DNA of 64,000 nucleotides from the NCBI RefSeq assembly GCF_018402495.1, contig NZ_JAGYIU010000001.1, positions 558,001 through 622,000 on the forward strand, in the 5' to 3' direction. Origin of the DNA: Pseudoalteromonas sp. Its GTDB lineage: Bacteria; Pseudomonadota; Gammaproteobacteria; Enterobacterales; Alteromonadaceae. Below, in pieces: positions 35,808-49,731 of the stretch; position 1 is the stretch's first letter; each line of letters starts with the position of its first letter. A model generated the notes under the pieces. It was not told the origin of the DNA. It did not search any database and was given only the letters and a program-made list of their open reading frames with translations. Position numbers and translations under genes: made by a program.

Positions 35808-38621
35808 TTAGCTAACCACTTTTACAGGTACTGCTTGTCCAGCGTTAAACTTAGTTGTCATCGCTTCTTCAACAGGTACAAACGATGTAAGGTCAATGCC
35901 TTCAACCGCAGACTTATACTCTTCGATAGTCGGGAAACGACCAAGTACTGTAGAAAGTACTACAACCGGCGTAGAACCTAGTAGTGACTCACCTTTTTTC
36001 TCAGATGTATCGGCTACTACACGGCCTTGGAACAGACGAGTTGATGTTGCGATAACAGTATCACCAGGTTCTGCTTTTTCTTGGTTACCCATACATAGGT
36101 TACAACCAGGGCGTTCTAGGTATAAGATATTTTCATACTTAGTACGTGCCGCTGTTTTTGGTTTTTCATCGTCAAATTCAAAACCCGCGTATTTAGCAAG
36201 AATATCCCAGTCGCCTTCCGCTTTAAGCTCATCAACAATGTTGTATGTTGGTGGCGCAACAACTAATGGTGCTTTGAATGAGATAGAACCGTTTTTCTTT
36301 TCTAGGTTACGCAGCATGTGAGCAATAATTTTCATATCGCCTTTGTGAACCATACACGAACCAACGAAACCTAAATCAACAGGTTTGTCGTTGTAAAAAG
36401 AAACAGGGCGGATCACATCGTGAGTATAACGCTTAGAAACATCGTCGTTATTTACGTCTGGATCGGCGATCATTGGTTCAACGATTTGGTCTAAATCAAC
36501 CACAACTTCTGCGTAGTATTTAGCGTTGTCGTCTGGAGAAAGTGCTGGCTCTTCACCAGATTGAATACCTGCAATACGCTTGTCAGCTAAGTCGATTAGA
36601 CCTTGTAGCGTTTGCGCTTCGTTATCCATACCTTTGTTGATCATGATTTGGATACGTGATTTAGCAAGTTCAATTGACTTAATTAGCGTTTCATCATTTG
36701 AAATACAGATTGACGCTTTCGCTTTCATTTCTGCAGTCCAGTCAGTGAAAGTAAACGCTTGGTCAGCCATAAGGGTACCAATATGCACTTCAATGATACG
36801 ACCTTGGAATACGTTTTCGCCGCCAAATTGCTTAAGCATTTGCGCTTGCGTTGCATGGACAACGTCGCGGAAATCCATGTGCTTAGCCATTTTGCCTTTA
36901 AACGTCACTTTAACTGAATCAGGAATTGGCATCGCTGATTCACCCGTTGCAAGTGCAACAGCAACAGTACCTGAATCGGCACCAAAGGCAACGCCTTTAG
37001 ACATACGTGTATGCGAGTCACCACCAATGATGATAGCGCGATCATCAATTGTAATGTCGTTCAATACTTTGTGAATAACGTCAGTCATTGCATGGTAAAC
37101 GCCTTTCGGGTCACGTGCAGTGATCAAACCAAACTTATTCATGAACGCCATTAGTTTTGGAATATTTGCTTGTGCTTTGCTATCCCATACTGATGCAGTG
37201 TGACAACCAGACTGATAAGCACCATCAACAAGTGGTGAAATCGTTGAAGCCGCCATCGCTTCTAGTTCTTGTGCTGTCATTGGACCGGTTGTATCTTGCG
37301 AACCAACGATGTTCACTTTAACGCGAACATTTGAGCCTGCATGAAGTGGCGTATCTGATAGTACACCTACTGCATTACGGTTAAAGATTTTTTCAACCGC
37401 TGTTAAGCCTTGGCCTTCGTGTGAAATTTCTTTTGAAGGTGCATACACAAGTGGAGTTTCAATGCCGAGCGTTTCAGCAGCAAACGTTTGTAGTTTCTTA
37501 CCAAATACTACAGCGTAAGAACCACCGGCTCTCATAAATTCAACTTTTTGCGGTGTGAACGCTGATGAAATATCAACAAGTTCTTTATCACCGTTATAAA
37601 GCTTTTTCTCTTTTGTATTGATTGTTAATACAGTACCTGTGGCAACTGAATAAGCTTCTTCAAGCACTGCATCGCCATTTTCATCAGTTACAGTATTGCC
37701 GTCTGCATCTACTTTCTTAACCCAGTTTTTAAGATCAAGACCAATACCGCCGGTTACATCAACCGTCGTCAAGAAGATTGGTGCGATACCATTAGTACCT
37801 GCAACAACAGGTGCAATGTTGATGAAAGGAACGTATGGACTTGCTTGTTTACCCGCCCAAAGTGCAACGTTATTTACACCAGACATACGAGATGAACCAA
37901 CGCCCATTGTGCCTTTTTCAGCAATAAGCATTACTTTAGCATTAGGGTGTTTCTTTTGAAGTTCAACGATTTCTTGTTGTGCCTCTTCAGTGATCATACA
38001 CTTACCGTGTAATTCACGGTCAGCACGTGAGTGTGCTTGGTTACCTGGAGACAGTAAATCAGTTGAGATGTCGCCTTCACCAGCAATGTAAGTTACTACT
38101 TCGATTTTTTCTTCGATGTCAGGTAGTTTTGTGAAGAATTCAGCTTTTGAGAAACTCTCTAGTAATTCTTTAGCAATTGCGTTACCTGCTTCGTAGGCCG
38201 CTTTTATGCGCTCCATATCAGCATCGTATAAGAATACCTGAGTTTTAAGTACTTCAGCGGCTTGTGCTGCGATTGCTGCGTCATCACCAAATGCTAAATC
38301 AATTAGCATTTCAATTGACGGGCCGCCTTTCATGTGTGAAAGCAGTTCAAATGCAAATTCTGGAGTGATCTCTGCAACGTGCTCTTCACCTAAAATGATT
38401 TCTTTTAGAAACTGTGCTTTAACGCCCGCAGCACTGGTTGTTCCAGGTAAAGTATTATAAATAAAGAAATGCAGTGAATCTTTACGGTGCTCGTTATTAG
38501 TATCTTTAATTTGATTAATTATTTCTGATACCAGTTCAGCGCTATCGATTGGTTGTGGGCTTAATCCAAGCTCCGTTTTACGGGTTTGGATTTCTTCCAT
38601 ATATTTTGTATACAAACTCAT
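35808..38621 (-). CDS. acnB: Aconitate hydratase B, long form
   Basis: AcnB interconverts citrate and isocitrate in the TCA cycle and in E. coli also acts on 2-methylcitrate intermediates. At 937 residues it is about 70 longer than E. coli AcnB (865). The N-terminal helical region, the swivel domain (KGTMGVGSSRMSGVNNVALW near 235), and the cluster region (GSCMVHKGDM near 770 and RPGCNLCMGNQEKAEPGDT near 845) are all present. Extra length includes an Asp-rich DADGNTVTDENGDAVLEEAY insert near 310. The pattern recalls the longer AcnB annotated in Bacteroidota; that comparison is from memory. Start is ATG. Confidence 0.93.
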   Translation of the reverse strand: MSLYTKYMEEIQTRKTELGLSPQPIDSAELVSEIINQIKDTNNEHRKDSLHFFIYNTLPGTTSAAGVKAQFLKEIILGEEHVAEITPEFAFELLSHMKGGPSIEMLIDLAFGDDAAIAAQAAEVLKTQVFLYDADMERIKAAYEAGNAIAKELLESFSKAEFFTKLPDIEEKIEVVTYIAGEGDISTDLLSPGNQAHSRADRELHGKCMITEEAQQEIVELQKKHPNAKVMLIAEKGTMGVGSSRMSGVNNVALWAGKQASPYVPFINIAPVVAGTNGIAPIFLTTVDVTGGIGLDLKNWVKKVDADGNTVTDENGDAVLEEAYSVATGTVLTINTKEKKLYNGDKELVDISSAFTPQKVEFMRAGGSYAVVFGKKLQTFAAETLGIETPLVYAPSKEISHEGQGLTAVEKIFNRNAVGVLSDTPLHAGSNVRVKVNIVGSQDTTGPMTAQELEAMAASTISPLVDGAYQSGCHTASVWDSKAQANIPKLMAFMNKFGLITARDPKGVYHAMTDVIHKVLNDITIDDRAIIIGGDSHTRMSKGVAFGADSGTVAVALATGESAMPIPDSVKVTFKGKMAKHMDFRDVVHATQAQMLKQFGGENVFQGRIIEVHIGTLMADQAFTFTDWTAEMKAKASICISNDETLIKSIELAKSRIQIMINKGMDNEAQTLQGLIDLADKRIAGIQSGEEPALSPDDNAKYYAEVVVDLDQIVEPMIADPDVNNDDVSKRYTHDVIRPVSFYNDKPVDLGFVGSCMVHKGDMKIIAHMLRNLEKKNGSISFKAPLVVAPPTYNIVDELKAEGDWDILAKYAGFEFDDEKPKTAARTKYENILYLERPGCNLCMGNQEKAEPGDTVIATSTRLFQGRVVADTSEKKGESLLGSTPVVVLSTVLGRFPTIEEYKSAVEGIDLTSFVPVEEAMTTKFNAGQAVPVKVVS

Positions 38622-38873
38622 AGAAAACTCTCGGTAATTTACTTGATATGAAGTTAAGCATTTTAACTGATTTTACAGTCTCTAGTAATGCCTAAATGAA
38701 TAAAGCTTTTATTCCTGACGATAATTATAGCTAGTTTTACTTATATAATTTGACGGTATTCGTTGCTCACCCTTAGATCCTATCGCACCTAAGCCATTAA
38801 TTGTATAAATAAAACTAATTTCAATTATAAGTACAATGAATTTTGGTGTGAGTACAGTTATGTTTGGGCACAA

Positions 38874-38899
38874 AAAAGGGCTGAAAATTCAGCCCTTTT
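38874..38899 (-). terminator. Intrinsic terminator of trxB
   Basis: AAAAGGGCTGAA (38874-38885) pairs perfectly with TTCAGCCCTTTT (38888-38899) with a 2-nt centre. The A-run on the left gives a T-run on the minus strand. It lies 17 bp after the trxB stop. The rest of the acnB-trxB gap (38622-38873) shows nothing recognisable. Confidence 0.88.
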
Positions 38900-38916
38900 C
38901 TAATTTAGATTCTAAA

Positions 38917-39876
<960 letters not shown>

Positions 39877-40131
39877 CTAAACGTTTAATACGATTTTAAT
39901 GCGCCCGATTCTAAGAAAAACAAGTAAGAAGTAAATAAAAGATGAGATTATTTTTTTTTGCAAATTACTAAGCTGTTCATTAATGTGTACTAAAAGCAAC
40001 ACCCGCCTAATAAATAGACTGTTAGATAATAAAACGACGTTTATTCATGACCAGTCTGATTTTTTTTGTTATCTTTTAATTAATTTTGATTTGTCACTGC
40101 TTAATTATGTGACCTAAGTGAATAGGCAACT

Positions 40132-41457
40132 ATGTTATTTTGGCAAGAGAAACCCGCATTTGGGTTGACTTCAAAAGACGTTAACGTCTTAACCAATGCG
40201 CAAGAATACCGTACGCAATTGTTAGATTTAATTGCCAACGCAAAAAAACGAATTTATATCACCACACTTTATTTACAAGATGATGAAGCGGGTCGTGAGA
40301 TTTTAGCCGCACTACACAGTGCATCGTTAGCTAACCCTGCGCTTGAGATAAAAGTATTGGTGGACTTTCACCGTGCGCAACGCGGTTTAATTGGTGCACA
40401 AAAGTCAGAGGGCAATGCAAGCTTATATTGCGACGATTTAGAAAAATTTAATTCAAACGTTCAAGTGTATGGTGTCCCCGTAAAGGCAAAAGAACTGTTT
40501 GGGGTGTTGCATTTAAAAGGCTTTGTTATTGACGACACACTGCTCTACAGTGGTGCCAGTTTAAATAATGTGTATTTGCAATATAGCGACCGATACCGGC
40601 TCGATCGCTACTTTTTAGTATCGCAAAGCGAATTATGTGACTCGATAGTTGATTTTATAGAATCGACTTTGCTTAGCTCTGCAGCTGTGCCACGCCTCGA
40701 TCAACGACCGCTTAAACGTATGGCTGACTTTAAGCTTGAACAAAAGCAACTTATGCGTGAGCTTAAATCGGCAAGCTACAAAAATGCGCAAGAGTTTAAT
40801 TCACATGCATTGGGTATTCGTTTATTTTTAGGCTTAGGGCGTCGTAATAACGAGCTTAATCGCTTAATTAAAGCGCTGTTTGATACCACCGAGCAAGAGT
40901 TGGTGTTGTACACGCCGTATTTTAATTTCCCAGCGCCATTAATGCGCTCTTTACGTCGCTTATTAAAGCAAGGTAAAAACGTCACTATTGTGGTGGGTGA
41001 TAAAACCGCTAACGATTTTTACCTGCCACCTAGCGAGCCATTTAGTAAAATAGGCGCATTACCGTATTTGTACGAAACAATTTTGCACAAGTTTGTAAAA
41101 TCGCAAAAACGCCACATAGATAATGGCAACCTAAACGTATACCTGTGGAAACACGAGAGTAATTCGTTTCATCTAAAAGGGATTTGCTGTGACCGTAAAG
41201 TGCATTTACTTAGCGGGCATAACCTAAATCCGCGCGCGTGGGGGCTGGATATCGAAAATGGCATCCTGATAGAAGACCCTGAACAATCTATCATGCGCGA
41301 TATTGATAATGAACGCCAAGAAATTTTAAAGCATTGCCGTCGTTTAACCGGCCCAGATGATTTAGAAACCATGGACGATTACCCGCAGCCGGTGAAAAAA
41401 CTGCTTGGTCAAGCTAAGCGCGTAAAAGTCGATTTTATTATCAAACGGTTTATATAA
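40132..41457 (+). CDS. pssA: CDP-diacylglycerol--serine O-phosphatidyltransferase
   Basis: Makes phosphatidylserine, the precursor of phosphatidylethanolamine. The 441-residue protein belongs to the phospholipase-D type of PssA (E. coli 451), with two HKD-like motifs: HLKGFVIDDTLLYSGASLN near residue 125 and FHLKGICCDRKVHLLSG near 345. It has no membrane segment, in line with the peripheral E. coli enzyme. It is a single transcription unit between trxB (divergent) and ald (convergent). Confidence 0.93.
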   Translation: MLFWQEKPAFGLTSKDVNVLTNAQEYRTQLLDLIANAKKRIYITTLYLQDDEAGREILAALHSASLANPALEIKVLVDFHRAQRGLIGAQKSEGNASLYCDDLEKFNSNVQVYGVPVKAKELFGVLHLKGFVIDDTLLYSGASLNNVYLQYSDRYRLDRYFLVSQSELCDSIVDFIESTLLSSAAVPRLDQRPLKRMADFKLEQKQLMRELKSASYKNAQEFNSHALGIRLFLGLGRRNNELNRLIKALFDTTEQELVLYTPYFNFPAPLMRSLRRLLKQGKNVTIVVGDKTANDFYLPPSEPFSKIGALPYLYETILHKFVKSQKRHIDNGNLNVYLWKHESNSFHLKGICCDRKVHLLSGHNLNPRAWGLDIENGILIEDPEQSIMRDIDNERQEILKHCRRLTGPDDLETMDDYPQPVKKLLGQAKRVKVDFIIKRFI

Positions 41458-41488
41458 CCCCAGTGTATAAATCTAAAATTTAGATACA

Positions 41489-41516
41489 AAAAAAGCAGCT
41501 AGTTAGCTGCTTTTTT
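41489..41516. terminator. Bidirectional terminator between pssA and ald
   Basis: AGCAGCTA (41494-41501) pairs with TAGCTGCT (41504-41511), flanked by an A-run and a T-run, so it serves both convergent genes. Confidence 0.9.
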
Positions 41517-41565
41517 AATGCTTATACCTAAATAATGACTTAGGTATAAGCGGTAACAATAATAG

Positions 41566-42687
41566 TTAAGCGTTTTCTACTGCAGTGCGTGGGTCAACAT
41601 ATTCCATGTTGAATGCTTCAGCTACTTCTTTGTAAGTTACTTGGCCTTTAATTACGTTTAAGCCTTTTAAGAAATGAGCGTCATCTAGTAGTGCTTTTTT
41701 GTAACCTTTGTTTGCAAGGTTAATGATGAACGGTAATGTTGCATTGTTAAGTGCAAACGTAGATGTACGTGGTACAGCACCTGGCATGTTAGCAACACAG
41801 TAGTGAACAACTTCATCAACGATGAAAGTAGGATCAGCGTGCGTAGTTGCTTTAGAGGTTGCAATACAACCACCTTGGTCAATCGCAACATCAACAATTG
41901 CAGCACCAGGCTTCATTGCTTTGATGTGTTCAGCAGTCACTAGTTTAGGTGCAGCAGCACCTGGGATAAGCACGCCACCAATTACTAGGTCAGCTTCTAG
42001 TACGTGCTTTTCAAGCGCGTCAGCTGTTGAGTAAATAGCTTTAACTTTGTTACCAAACTGTGCGTCTAGTGCACGTAGTACGTCGATGTTACGGTCAAGT
42101 ACAACAACCTCAGCACCTAAGCCAACCGCCATTTGTGCAGCGCTACGACCAACCATGCCGCCACCAATAACAACAACTTTAGCTGGCTCAACACCTGGTA
42201 CACCACCTAGTAACATACCACGACCGTGGTTTGCTTTTTCTAGCGCTTGTGCACCTGCTTGAATAGACATACGACCCGCTACTTCACTCATTGGTGCCAA
42301 TAGTGGTAAACCGCCGCGTGCATCAGTCACTGTTTCATAAGCAATACAGATTGCTTTACTTTTAACAAGGTCTTCAGTTTGTGGAAGATCCGGTGCAAGG
42401 TGAAGGTAAGTGAAAAGAATTTGGTCTTCACGTAACATTGCACGTTCAACAGCTTGTGGCTCTTTTACCTTGATGATCATTTCTGCTTTTGCAAAAACGT
42501 CAGCAGCTGTTTCTAAAATTTCAGCGCCTGCTTGAACATAATCATCATTTGTAAAACCAATGCCCATACCAGCATTCGTTTCAACAATCACTTGGTGGCC
42601 GTGATTTACAAGTTCGCGAACACTCGCAGGAACCATACCTACACGGTACTCATGGTTTTTAATTTCTTTAGGTACACCAATAATCAT
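41566..42687 (-). CDS. ald: Alanine dehydrogenase
   Basis: Reversible NAD-dependent conversion of L-alanine to pyruvate and ammonia. The 373 residues begin [20 protein letters not shown], with catalytic LHLAPD (His near residue 96) and the Rossmann motif [20 protein letters not shown] near 172. Length is typical (about 371-374). It is divergent from lrp with 139 bp between the starts; Lrp control of ald is known in other bacteria and is plausible here. Confidence 0.95.
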   Translation of the reverse strand: MIIGVPKEIKNHEYRVGMVPASVRELVNHGHQVIVETNAGMGIGFTNDDYVQAGAEILETAADVFAKAEMIIKVKEPQAVERAMLREDQILFTYLHLAPDLPQTEDLVKSKAICIAYETVTDARGGLPLLAPMSEVAGRMSIQAGAQALEKANHGRGMLLGGVPGVEPAKVVVIGGGMVGRSAAQMAVGLGAEVVVLDRNIDVLRALDAQFGNKVKAIYSTADALEKHVLEADLVIGGVLIPGAAAPKLVTAEHIKAMKPGAAIVDVAIDQGGCIATSKATTHADPTFIVDEVVHYCVANMPGAVPRTSTFALNNATLPFIINLANKGYKKALLDDAHFLKGLNVIKGQVTYKEVAEAFNMEYVDPRTAVENA

Positions 42688-42826
42688 AATTTTGCCTTGT
42701 TAGAACGGGATAAAAATTTTTCACTATTATATTCATGCTAGGGTAGTGTGTCTCACCTTTTTTTAATGTCTTTGTAGTGTTAATATCTGTTAAATCAATT
42801 TTATTAGAATAAAAAACTAAAAAGCT

Positions 42827-43306
42827 ATGCATAACTTATTAGACCGTATTGATCGCAAGATTTTAGTCGAATTACAACTCGATGGCCGCTTGTCAAATGT
42901 TGAACTGGCCCGACGAGTTGGCCTAAGCGCCACGCCCTGTCTAGAGCGAGTGAAAAAGCTTGAACGAGAAGGGTATATTTTAGGCTATAAAGCAGTGGTT
43001 GATCCCGCCAAGCTTGGCCAAGGGCTTTCTGTGTATGTGGAAGTAACCATTACCAAAACATCACCTGACGTATTTGAAGAATTTAGTGCTGCTGTGAGAA
43101 AGCATGAAGAGATTATAGAATGTCATTTGGTTTCGGGTAATTTCGACTTTTTATTAAAAACCCGGGTTAACGACATGTCAGAATACCGAGGCGTGCTCGG
43201 CGATATACTATTAAAATTGCCCAATGTGAGTGAAAGCCGCACCTATGTAGTCATGGAAGAAGTAAAAGGTGAAGAGGGTGTGGTGATCCGTCCTTTTGTT
43301 GCTTAA
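42827..43306 (+). CDS. lrp: Leucine-responsive regulatory protein Lrp
   Basis: A 159-residue Lrp/AsnC global regulator with N-terminal HTH (LSNVELARRVGLSATPCLER, near 22-41) and C-terminal RAM effector domain (EIIECHLVSGNFDFLLKTRV near 92). Resemblance to E. coli Lrp is strong throughout, including RTYVVMEEVK. Upstream of ftsK as in E. coli, which supports true Lrp rather than another AsnC paralogue. It is divergent from ald. Confidence 0.94.
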   Translation: MHNLLDRIDRKILVELQLDGRLSNVELARRVGLSATPCLERVKKLEREGYILGYKAVVDPAKLGQGLSVYVEVTITKTSPDVFEEFSAAVRKHEEIIECHLVSGNFDFLLKTRVNDMSEYRGVLGDILLKLPNVSESRTYVVMEEVKGEEGVVIRPFVA

Positions 43307-43518
43307 TGATAGAGTAACAGCAGTAAATATACTTTTATTGTTGCAGCCAATTTTGCTTTGCTTAAGTAAAAGCATGATTAAATAATAAAAACGTGTTCAT
43401 AATCAGGCCATCATGGTTAAGATAAAGTGCATCAAAATACATTTCCTGCTAAGGTATTTCATTGCTTTATATGCGTGTAAGTAGAAGTGTAAAAAATAAT
43501 AATGAGGGATAGCTAATT

Positions 43519-46008
43519 ATGCGCCTAAACGGTGTACAAAGACTATTAGAAACAGGGCTGATTGTCAGTACCTTTGCGGCGGTATTTATTTTATGTGCTT
43601 TAATTAGTTTTCATCCTGCCGATCCTGCTTGGTCGCAAACGGGTGAGTTTACCAATGTAAAAAATATTACAGGCACAGCAGGTGCATGGATAGCCGATTT
43701 ACTGCTGCTCACTTTTGGCTGGCTTGCTTATTTTGTTCCTGTGGCCATTCAGCTGCTTGGCTATCTGGTATTTAAACAGCCACATCGTATTTTGCAACTC
43801 GATTACACCACACTTGGATTGCGTGTTATTGGTTTTGCGTTATTTATTACCTCTGCCACTGCTATCAGTAGCATTAATTTTGATGATATTTATAACTTTT
43901 CCTCTGGTGGGGTAGTGGGTGATGTGGTTGCATCGGCCATGATGCCGGCATTTAATTTTACCGGTACCTCTATTTTATTGTTGTGCTTCTTTTTTGCAGG
44001 ATTAACCCTGCTAACAGGGGTGTCGTGGGTTCAATTTGTTGATTACTTGGGAGACTTAGTTGTTAAGTGCTATTTATTTTTATTGAATTATGTGCGCGGT
44101 TGGATGCAACGTGAACGTATGGCAGGTAAAGAGCAAAACGATCAGCCAGATGCCTATTTTGAAGACGATACGCGCCAACAAGAACCTGAGGGTAGCGACA
44201 AAAAAGTAAACAAGCCAAAAGCACTCGATAAACCCACAAGTAAAGTAAATGCACCGCAAGACGACGAATTTATGCCGTTTGAGGAGCTTGACCAAATACT
44301 CGATCAAGAAATTAGCTTTAGTGCTATAGATGATGAGCCTATGGATACAGAGGCTGCACTCAATGCGCTTGATCAAAGTCCCGTTGTTGAACCTGAAAAA
44401 CCAGTGACTACTGTGGTATCGCCAGCTAGGCCAATTAACAAGCCAAAACAAGGGTTTCAACCGCCACCTACCGCCAAAGAAAAGTTTGAACAATTGTTAG
44501 AGCAAGAGCCACCACCAGGGCCATTGCCATCACTGGATTTACTTGATAGGCCCGATAAAGCGAAAAACCCAATTTCACAAGAAGAGCTCGACAGTGTATC
44601 GCGTCTTGTAGAGACAAAACTACTTGATTTTAATGTACAAGCAACTGTGGTTGGAGTTTACCCAGGCCCCGTTGTAACGCGTTTTGAGCTTGATTTAGCA
44701 CCGGGTATTAAGGTGTCTAAAATTACAGGGCTGTCAAAAGATTTAGCCCGTTCGCTTTCGGCGATAAGTGTCCGTGTGGTTGAAGTTATTCCGGGTAAAA
44801 CCTATATAGGGATTGAGCTGCCGAATAAGTACCGAGAAATAGTGCGTTTATCAGAAGTTATAAATGCGCCGAAGTTTGAGCAAAATCCATCGCCATTAAC
44901 CATGGTGCTAGGTAAAGATATCGCAGGGCAACCTGTGTGTGCCGATTTAGCAAAAATGCCGCATTTATTAGTTGCAGGTACAACGGGTTCAGGTAAGTCA
45001 GTGGGCGTTAATGTGATGATATTAAGCTTACTGTATAAGTCGGGGCCTGAAGATGTGCGCATGATCATGATTGACCCGAAAATGCTTGAGCTGTCAGTAT
45101 ATGAAGGTATTCCGCATTTATTGTGTGAAGTGGTGACCGACATGAAAGAAGCCGCTAACGCGCTGCGTTGGTGTGTAGGTGAAATGGAACGTCGTTATAA
45201 GCTGATGTCGGCTTTGGGTGTACGTAACTTAAAAGGGTACAACCAAAAAGTAATGGAAGCTAAAGAAGCGGGCTACCCCATTATGGATCCATTATTTAAA
45301 GACACTGATGGCATGAAAGAGGGCCCAGACGAGCTAGATAAACTACCGAGTATTGTGGTGGTTATTGACGAATTTGCTGACATGATGATGATTGTGGGCA
45401 AAAAAGTTGAAGAGTTGATTGCTCGTATCGCGCAAAAAGCTCGTGCTGCTGGTATTCATTTAATTTTGGCAACACAGCGCCCATCGGTGGATGTAATAAC
45501 CGGTTTAATTAAAGCGAATATACCTACACGTATGGCGTTTCAGGTATCAAGTAAAATAGACTCGCGCACTATACTTGATCAACAAGGCGCAGAAAATTTA
45601 TTAGGCATGGGTGACATGCTCTATTTACCGCCAGGCACCAGTGTACCTGAGCGTGTGCATGGCGCGTTTGTAGACGACCATGAAGTACATGCTGTGGTAA
45701 ACGATTGGAAAGCCCGTGCTAAACCCAATTATATTGATGAAATTTTAAATGGCGATGCCACTGAAGACATTTTATTACCAGGGGAAGCCAGCGAGAATGG
45801 CGATGAAGAGTCAGATCCGTTATATGACGAAGCGGTCGCCTTTGTAATAGAAAGCGGTAAGGTATCGGTATCATCAGTGCAACGTAAATTACGTGTAGGC
45901 TATAACCGTGCTGCACGATTAGTAGAACAAATGGAAACATCAGGTATCGTGAGTGCCCCAGGACACAACGGCGCGCGCGATGTATTAGTACCTAATGGAG
46001 CAAATTAA
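43519..46008 (+). CDS. ftsK: DNA translocase FtsK
   Basis: Septal DNA pump that brings chromosome termini together for XerCD at dif. The 829-residue protein has four N-terminal membrane segments (about 12-180), a short Pro/acidic linker (about 200-340), a RecA-like motor with Walker [13 protein letters not shown] near 490 and Walker [13 protein letters not shown] near 614, and a C-terminal winged-helix gamma domain (about 755-829, [18 protein letters not shown]) that reads KOPS sites. It is far shorter than E. coli FtsK (about 1329), the difference being the linker. Its stop overlaps the lolA ATG by one base. Confidence 0.96.
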   Translation: MRLNGVQRLLETGLIVSTFAAVFILCALISFHPADPAWSQTGEFTNVKNITGTAGAWIADLLLLTFGWLAYFVPVAIQLLGYLVFKQPHRILQLDYTTLGLRVIGFALFITSATAISSINFDDIYNFSSGGVVGDVVASAMMPAFNFTGTSILLLCFFFAGLTLLTGVSWVQFVDYLGDLVVKCYLFLLNYVRGWMQRERMAGKEQNDQPDAYFEDDTRQQEPEGSDKKVNKPKALDKPTSKVNAPQDDEFMPFEELDQILDQEISFSAIDDEPMDTEAALNALDQSPVVEPEKPVTTVVSPARPINKPKQGFQPPPTAKEKFEQLLEQEPPPGPLPSLDLLDRPDKAKNPISQEELDSVSRLVETKLLDFNVQATVVGVYPGPVVTRFELDLAPGIKVSKITGLSKDLARSLSAISVRVVEVIPGKTYIGIELPNKYREIVRLSEVINAPKFEQNPSPLTMVLGKDIAGQPVCADLAKMPHLLVAGTTGSGKSVGVNVMILSLLYKSGPEDVRMIMIDPKMLELSVYEGIPHLLCEVVTDMKEAANALRWCVGEMERRYKLMSALGVRNLKGYNQKVMEAKEAGYPIMDPLFKDTDGMKEGPDELDKLPSIVVVIDEFADMMMIVGKKVEELIARIAQKARAAGIHLILATQRPSVDVITGLIKANIPTRMAFQVSSKIDSRTILDQQGAENLLGMGDMLYLPPGTSVPERVHGAFVDDHEVHAVVNDWKARAKPNYIDEILNGDATEDILLPGEASENGDEESDPLYDEAVAFVIESGKVSVSSVQRKLRVGYNRAARLVEQMETSGIVSAPGHNGARDVLVPNGAN

Positions 46009-46634
46009 TGAAAAAATTAAGTAGTTTATTATTGGTATTGGGCAGTTTAGTGGCGATGCCAAGCTTTGCTGACGACAGCCAAGCATTACAAGATAAGTTA
46101 TCGATCTTAAAAAGCTTTAAAGCGCAATTTAAACAAAACGTAACCGACGGTGAAGGCCAAGCAGTAATGCAAGGCGAAGGAACACTGGCATTGCAGCAGC
46201 CTATGATGATCCGCTGGCAGCAAACTAACCCAGACGACACCTTATTTGTTTCAAATGGTGATAAAACCTATTACTTTGATAGCTTTGCTGAGCAAGTAAC
46301 CATTATGAAAACCAGCGGTTTAATTGACTCAACGCCGTTTATATTGCTCACCTCTAAAGACCCTGCGCAATGGGAAAAATACAGCGTGCTCGCTACCGAT
46401 TTAGGCTTTAGTATTACGCCTAATAAAGGGGTTGAAAGCCAAGTAGAGCAGCTTGATATTAGCTTTGCTGATAACGAGCAAGGGCTTGCAAAATTGGTAG
46501 TTAAAGATAACTCAGGCCAGCTGTCTGCGTTTACATTTAGCAATGCACAGGTTAATACTGAGCTTGACAAAACAACTTTTGAATTTACCCCGCCAGCGGG
46601 TGTAGAAATAGACGATCAGAGTAACGGTGAGTAA
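46008..46634 (+). CDS. lolA: Periplasmic lipoprotein chaperone LolA
   Basis: Carries outer-membrane lipoproteins from LolCDE to LolB. The 208-residue precursor has a signal peptide ([21 protein letters not shown]) and LolA features including [33 protein letters not shown] near residue 55 and the C-terminal [13 protein letters not shown]. It overlaps ftsK by one base and rarA by eight, so the three are translationally coupled, as in E. coli synteny. Confidence 0.95.
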   Translation: MKKLSSLLLVLGSLVAMPSFADDSQALQDKLSILKSFKAQFKQNVTDGEGQAVMQGEGTLALQQPMMIRWQQTNPDDTLFVSNGDKTYYFDSFAEQVTIMKTSGLIDSTPFILLTSKDPAQWEKYSVLATDLGFSITPNKGVESQVEQLDISFADNEQGLAKLVVKDNSGQLSAFTFSNAQVNTELDKTTFEFTPPAGVEIDDQSNGE

Positions 46635-47970
46635 TTTAGGATTTAACTTTGGGCCCGATGTGCGCCCACTCGCTGCGCGTATGCGCCCTTTATCGCTTAA
46701 CGATTATATTGGGCAGCAACATTTACTCAGCGCTGATAAACCTCTTCATCAAGCTATAGTGGCAGGGCGCTGCCATAGTTTAATTTTATGGGGGCCGCCG
46801 GGGGTAGGTAAAACTACGCTGGCGCAAATTATTGCCAACCATGCCGACGCTGAACTAATTCAAATGTCGGCAGTAACGGCGGGCGTAAAAGATATACGCG
46901 ACAGCGTAACCCAAGCGCGCGATAACTTACAAAGCCGTGGTCAGCGCACTTTGATGTTTGTTGACGAGGTACACCGCTTTAATAAATCTCAGCAAGACGC
47001 GTTTTTACCGCATATTGAAGATGGCACTTTTATATTTGTAGGCGCCACCACCGAAAACCCCTCGTTTGCGCTTAATAATGCGATTTTATCTCGCGCAAGG
47101 GTGTATGTCTTAAAATCCTTGCAGGAAAGCGATTTATACACAGTAATAGAGCGTGCACTTAAACAAGATGAGCAATTAAGCCAAAAGCAAATCGTGATTG
47201 CAGATAACGCCAAACAAGCGCTGTGCCAAGCAAGCGGTGGCGATGCTCGTAAAGTGCTTAATTTACTCGAGCAAGCAGTAGATTTAACCACTGAGCAAAA
47301 CAGCAAGTACAACGTAGACGAACAGGTACTGAGCCAAGTACTCCCTACGCATTTAGCTAAATACGATAAAGGCGGCGATGAATTTTACGATTTAATTTCG
47401 GCGTTTCATAAATCAGTACGGGGCAGTTCGCCCGATGGTGCGCTTTATTGGTACTGCCGTATTTTAGCCGGTGGCGGCGACCCGCTTTATGTTGCAAGGC
47501 GCTTATTAGCAATTGCCACAGAAGACATCGGCAACGCCGATCCACGAGCGATGGAAGTGGCTTTGAACGCATGGGATATATTCCAACGTGTTGGCCCAAG
47601 CGAAGGTGAGCGCGCCATTGCACAGGCCACTTTGTACTTGGCTAGTGCACCTAAAAGTAATGCGGTTTATATGGCGTTTAATCAAGCCAAACAAGACGCT
47701 AAAAACGAGCCGAGTTACCCCGTACCTGAACATTTACGTAATGCCCCCACCAATTTAATGAAAGACTTAGGCTATGGCGCAGAGTATCGTTACGCGCATA
47801 ACGAAGAAGGCGCATTTGCTGCTGGCGAAAAGTATTTACCGCCAGAAATGGATGGCAAACAATACTACCAGCCAAGTGATCGTGGACTTGAGCAAAAAAT
47901 TAAACAAAAGCTCGATTATTTAAAAGAGCGCGACGCACAAAGCCCAATAAAACGTTATGAGCATGATTAA
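46627..47970 (+). CDS. rarA: Replication-associated recombination protein RarA
   Basis: An AAA+ ATPase (MgsA/WRNIP1 family) acting at stalled replication forks. The 447-residue length equals E. coli RarA. It shows [18 protein letters not shown] near residue 20, Walker [13 protein letters not shown] near 58, sensor region [20 protein letters not shown] near 105, and the C-terminal tetramerisation domain with [17 protein letters not shown] near 258. The start is GTG at 46627 within the end of lolA; no later start keeps the conserved N-terminus. Confidence 0.95.
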   Translation: MSNLGFNFGPDVRPLAARMRPLSLNDYIGQQHLLSADKPLHQAIVAGRCHSLILWGPPGVGKTTLAQIIANHADAELIQMSAVTAGVKDIRDSVTQARDNLQSRGQRTLMFVDEVHRFNKSQQDAFLPHIEDGTFIFVGATTENPSFALNNAILSRARVYVLKSLQESDLYTVIERALKQDEQLSQKQIVIADNAKQALCQASGGDARKVLNLLEQAVDLTTEQNSKYNVDEQVLSQVLPTHLAKYDKGGDEFYDLISAFHKSVRGSSPDGALYWYCRILAGGGDPLYVARRLLAIATEDIGNADPRAMEVALNAWDIFQRVGPSEGERAIAQATLYLASAPKSNAVYMAFNQAKQDAKNEPSYPVPEHLRNAPTNLMKDLGYGAEYRYAHNEEGAFAAGEKYLPPEMDGKQYYQPSDRGLEQKIKQKLDYLKERDAQSPIKRYEHD

Positions 47971-48343
47971 ACTTTACATGATGATAGCCCTTGGCGGAGC
48001 GTCAGGAGCCTGTTTACGGTTTTTTATTAGCGAAACCATGCTAAAACTCCTCGGTAGGGGATTCCCTTTTGGCACGTTGACGGTTAATATTCTGGGTTCA
48101 TTGTTGATGGGCATTTTATACGGTTTAATAGATAAACAAGTTATTGCCGTCAGTCCTGCTAAAACCCTCATCGGAATTGGCTTTTTAGGTGCGTTAACCA
48201 CCTTTTCAACATTCTCAATGGATTCGTTGTTGTTATTACAACAAGGTCACTTTATTAAAATGGCCCTCAATATCATCTTAAACGTGATGGTGTGTATTTT
48301 TATGGCTTGGCTGGGCCTTCAGCTAGTAATGCAAAAAGGTTAA
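47957..48343 (+). CDS. crcB: Fluoride channel CrcB (Fluc)
   Basis: Exports fluoride as a dual-topology dimer. The 128-residue protein has four hydrophobic segments, [14 protein letters not shown] near residue 15, [14 protein letters not shown] near 42 (the conserved Asn), and [17 protein letters not shown] near 75 with the FSTFS fluoride pathway. It overlaps the rarA end by 14 bp. It is inserted between rarA and serS, which are neighbours in E. coli. No fluoride riboswitch can precede it, since the upstream sequence is rarA coding. Confidence 0.93.
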   Translation: MSMIKLYMMIALGGASGACLRFFISETMLKLLGRGFPFGTLTVNILGSLLMGILYGLIDKQVIAVSPAKTLIGIGFLGALTTFSTFSMDSLLLLQQGHFIKMALNIILNVMVCIFMAWLGLQLVMQKG

Positions 48344-49657
<1,314 letters not shown>

Positions 49658-49694
49658 AGTACTAGCTGTCAGCTTTTAGCTATAAGCTTTAATT

Positions 49695-49731
49695 AAAAAA
49701 GCCGCTGTTTTAACGAACAGCGGCTTTTTTT
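49695..49731 (+). terminator. Intrinsic terminator of serS
   Basis: GCCGCTGTT (49701-49709) pairs with AACAGCGGC (49716-49724), followed by T7 and preceded by A6. It lies 43 bp after the stop codon. Confidence 0.92.

Noticed and set aside
47900-47960. Fluoride riboswitch before crcB
   Set aside because: The crcB start lies inside the rarA coding sequence, leaving no leader.
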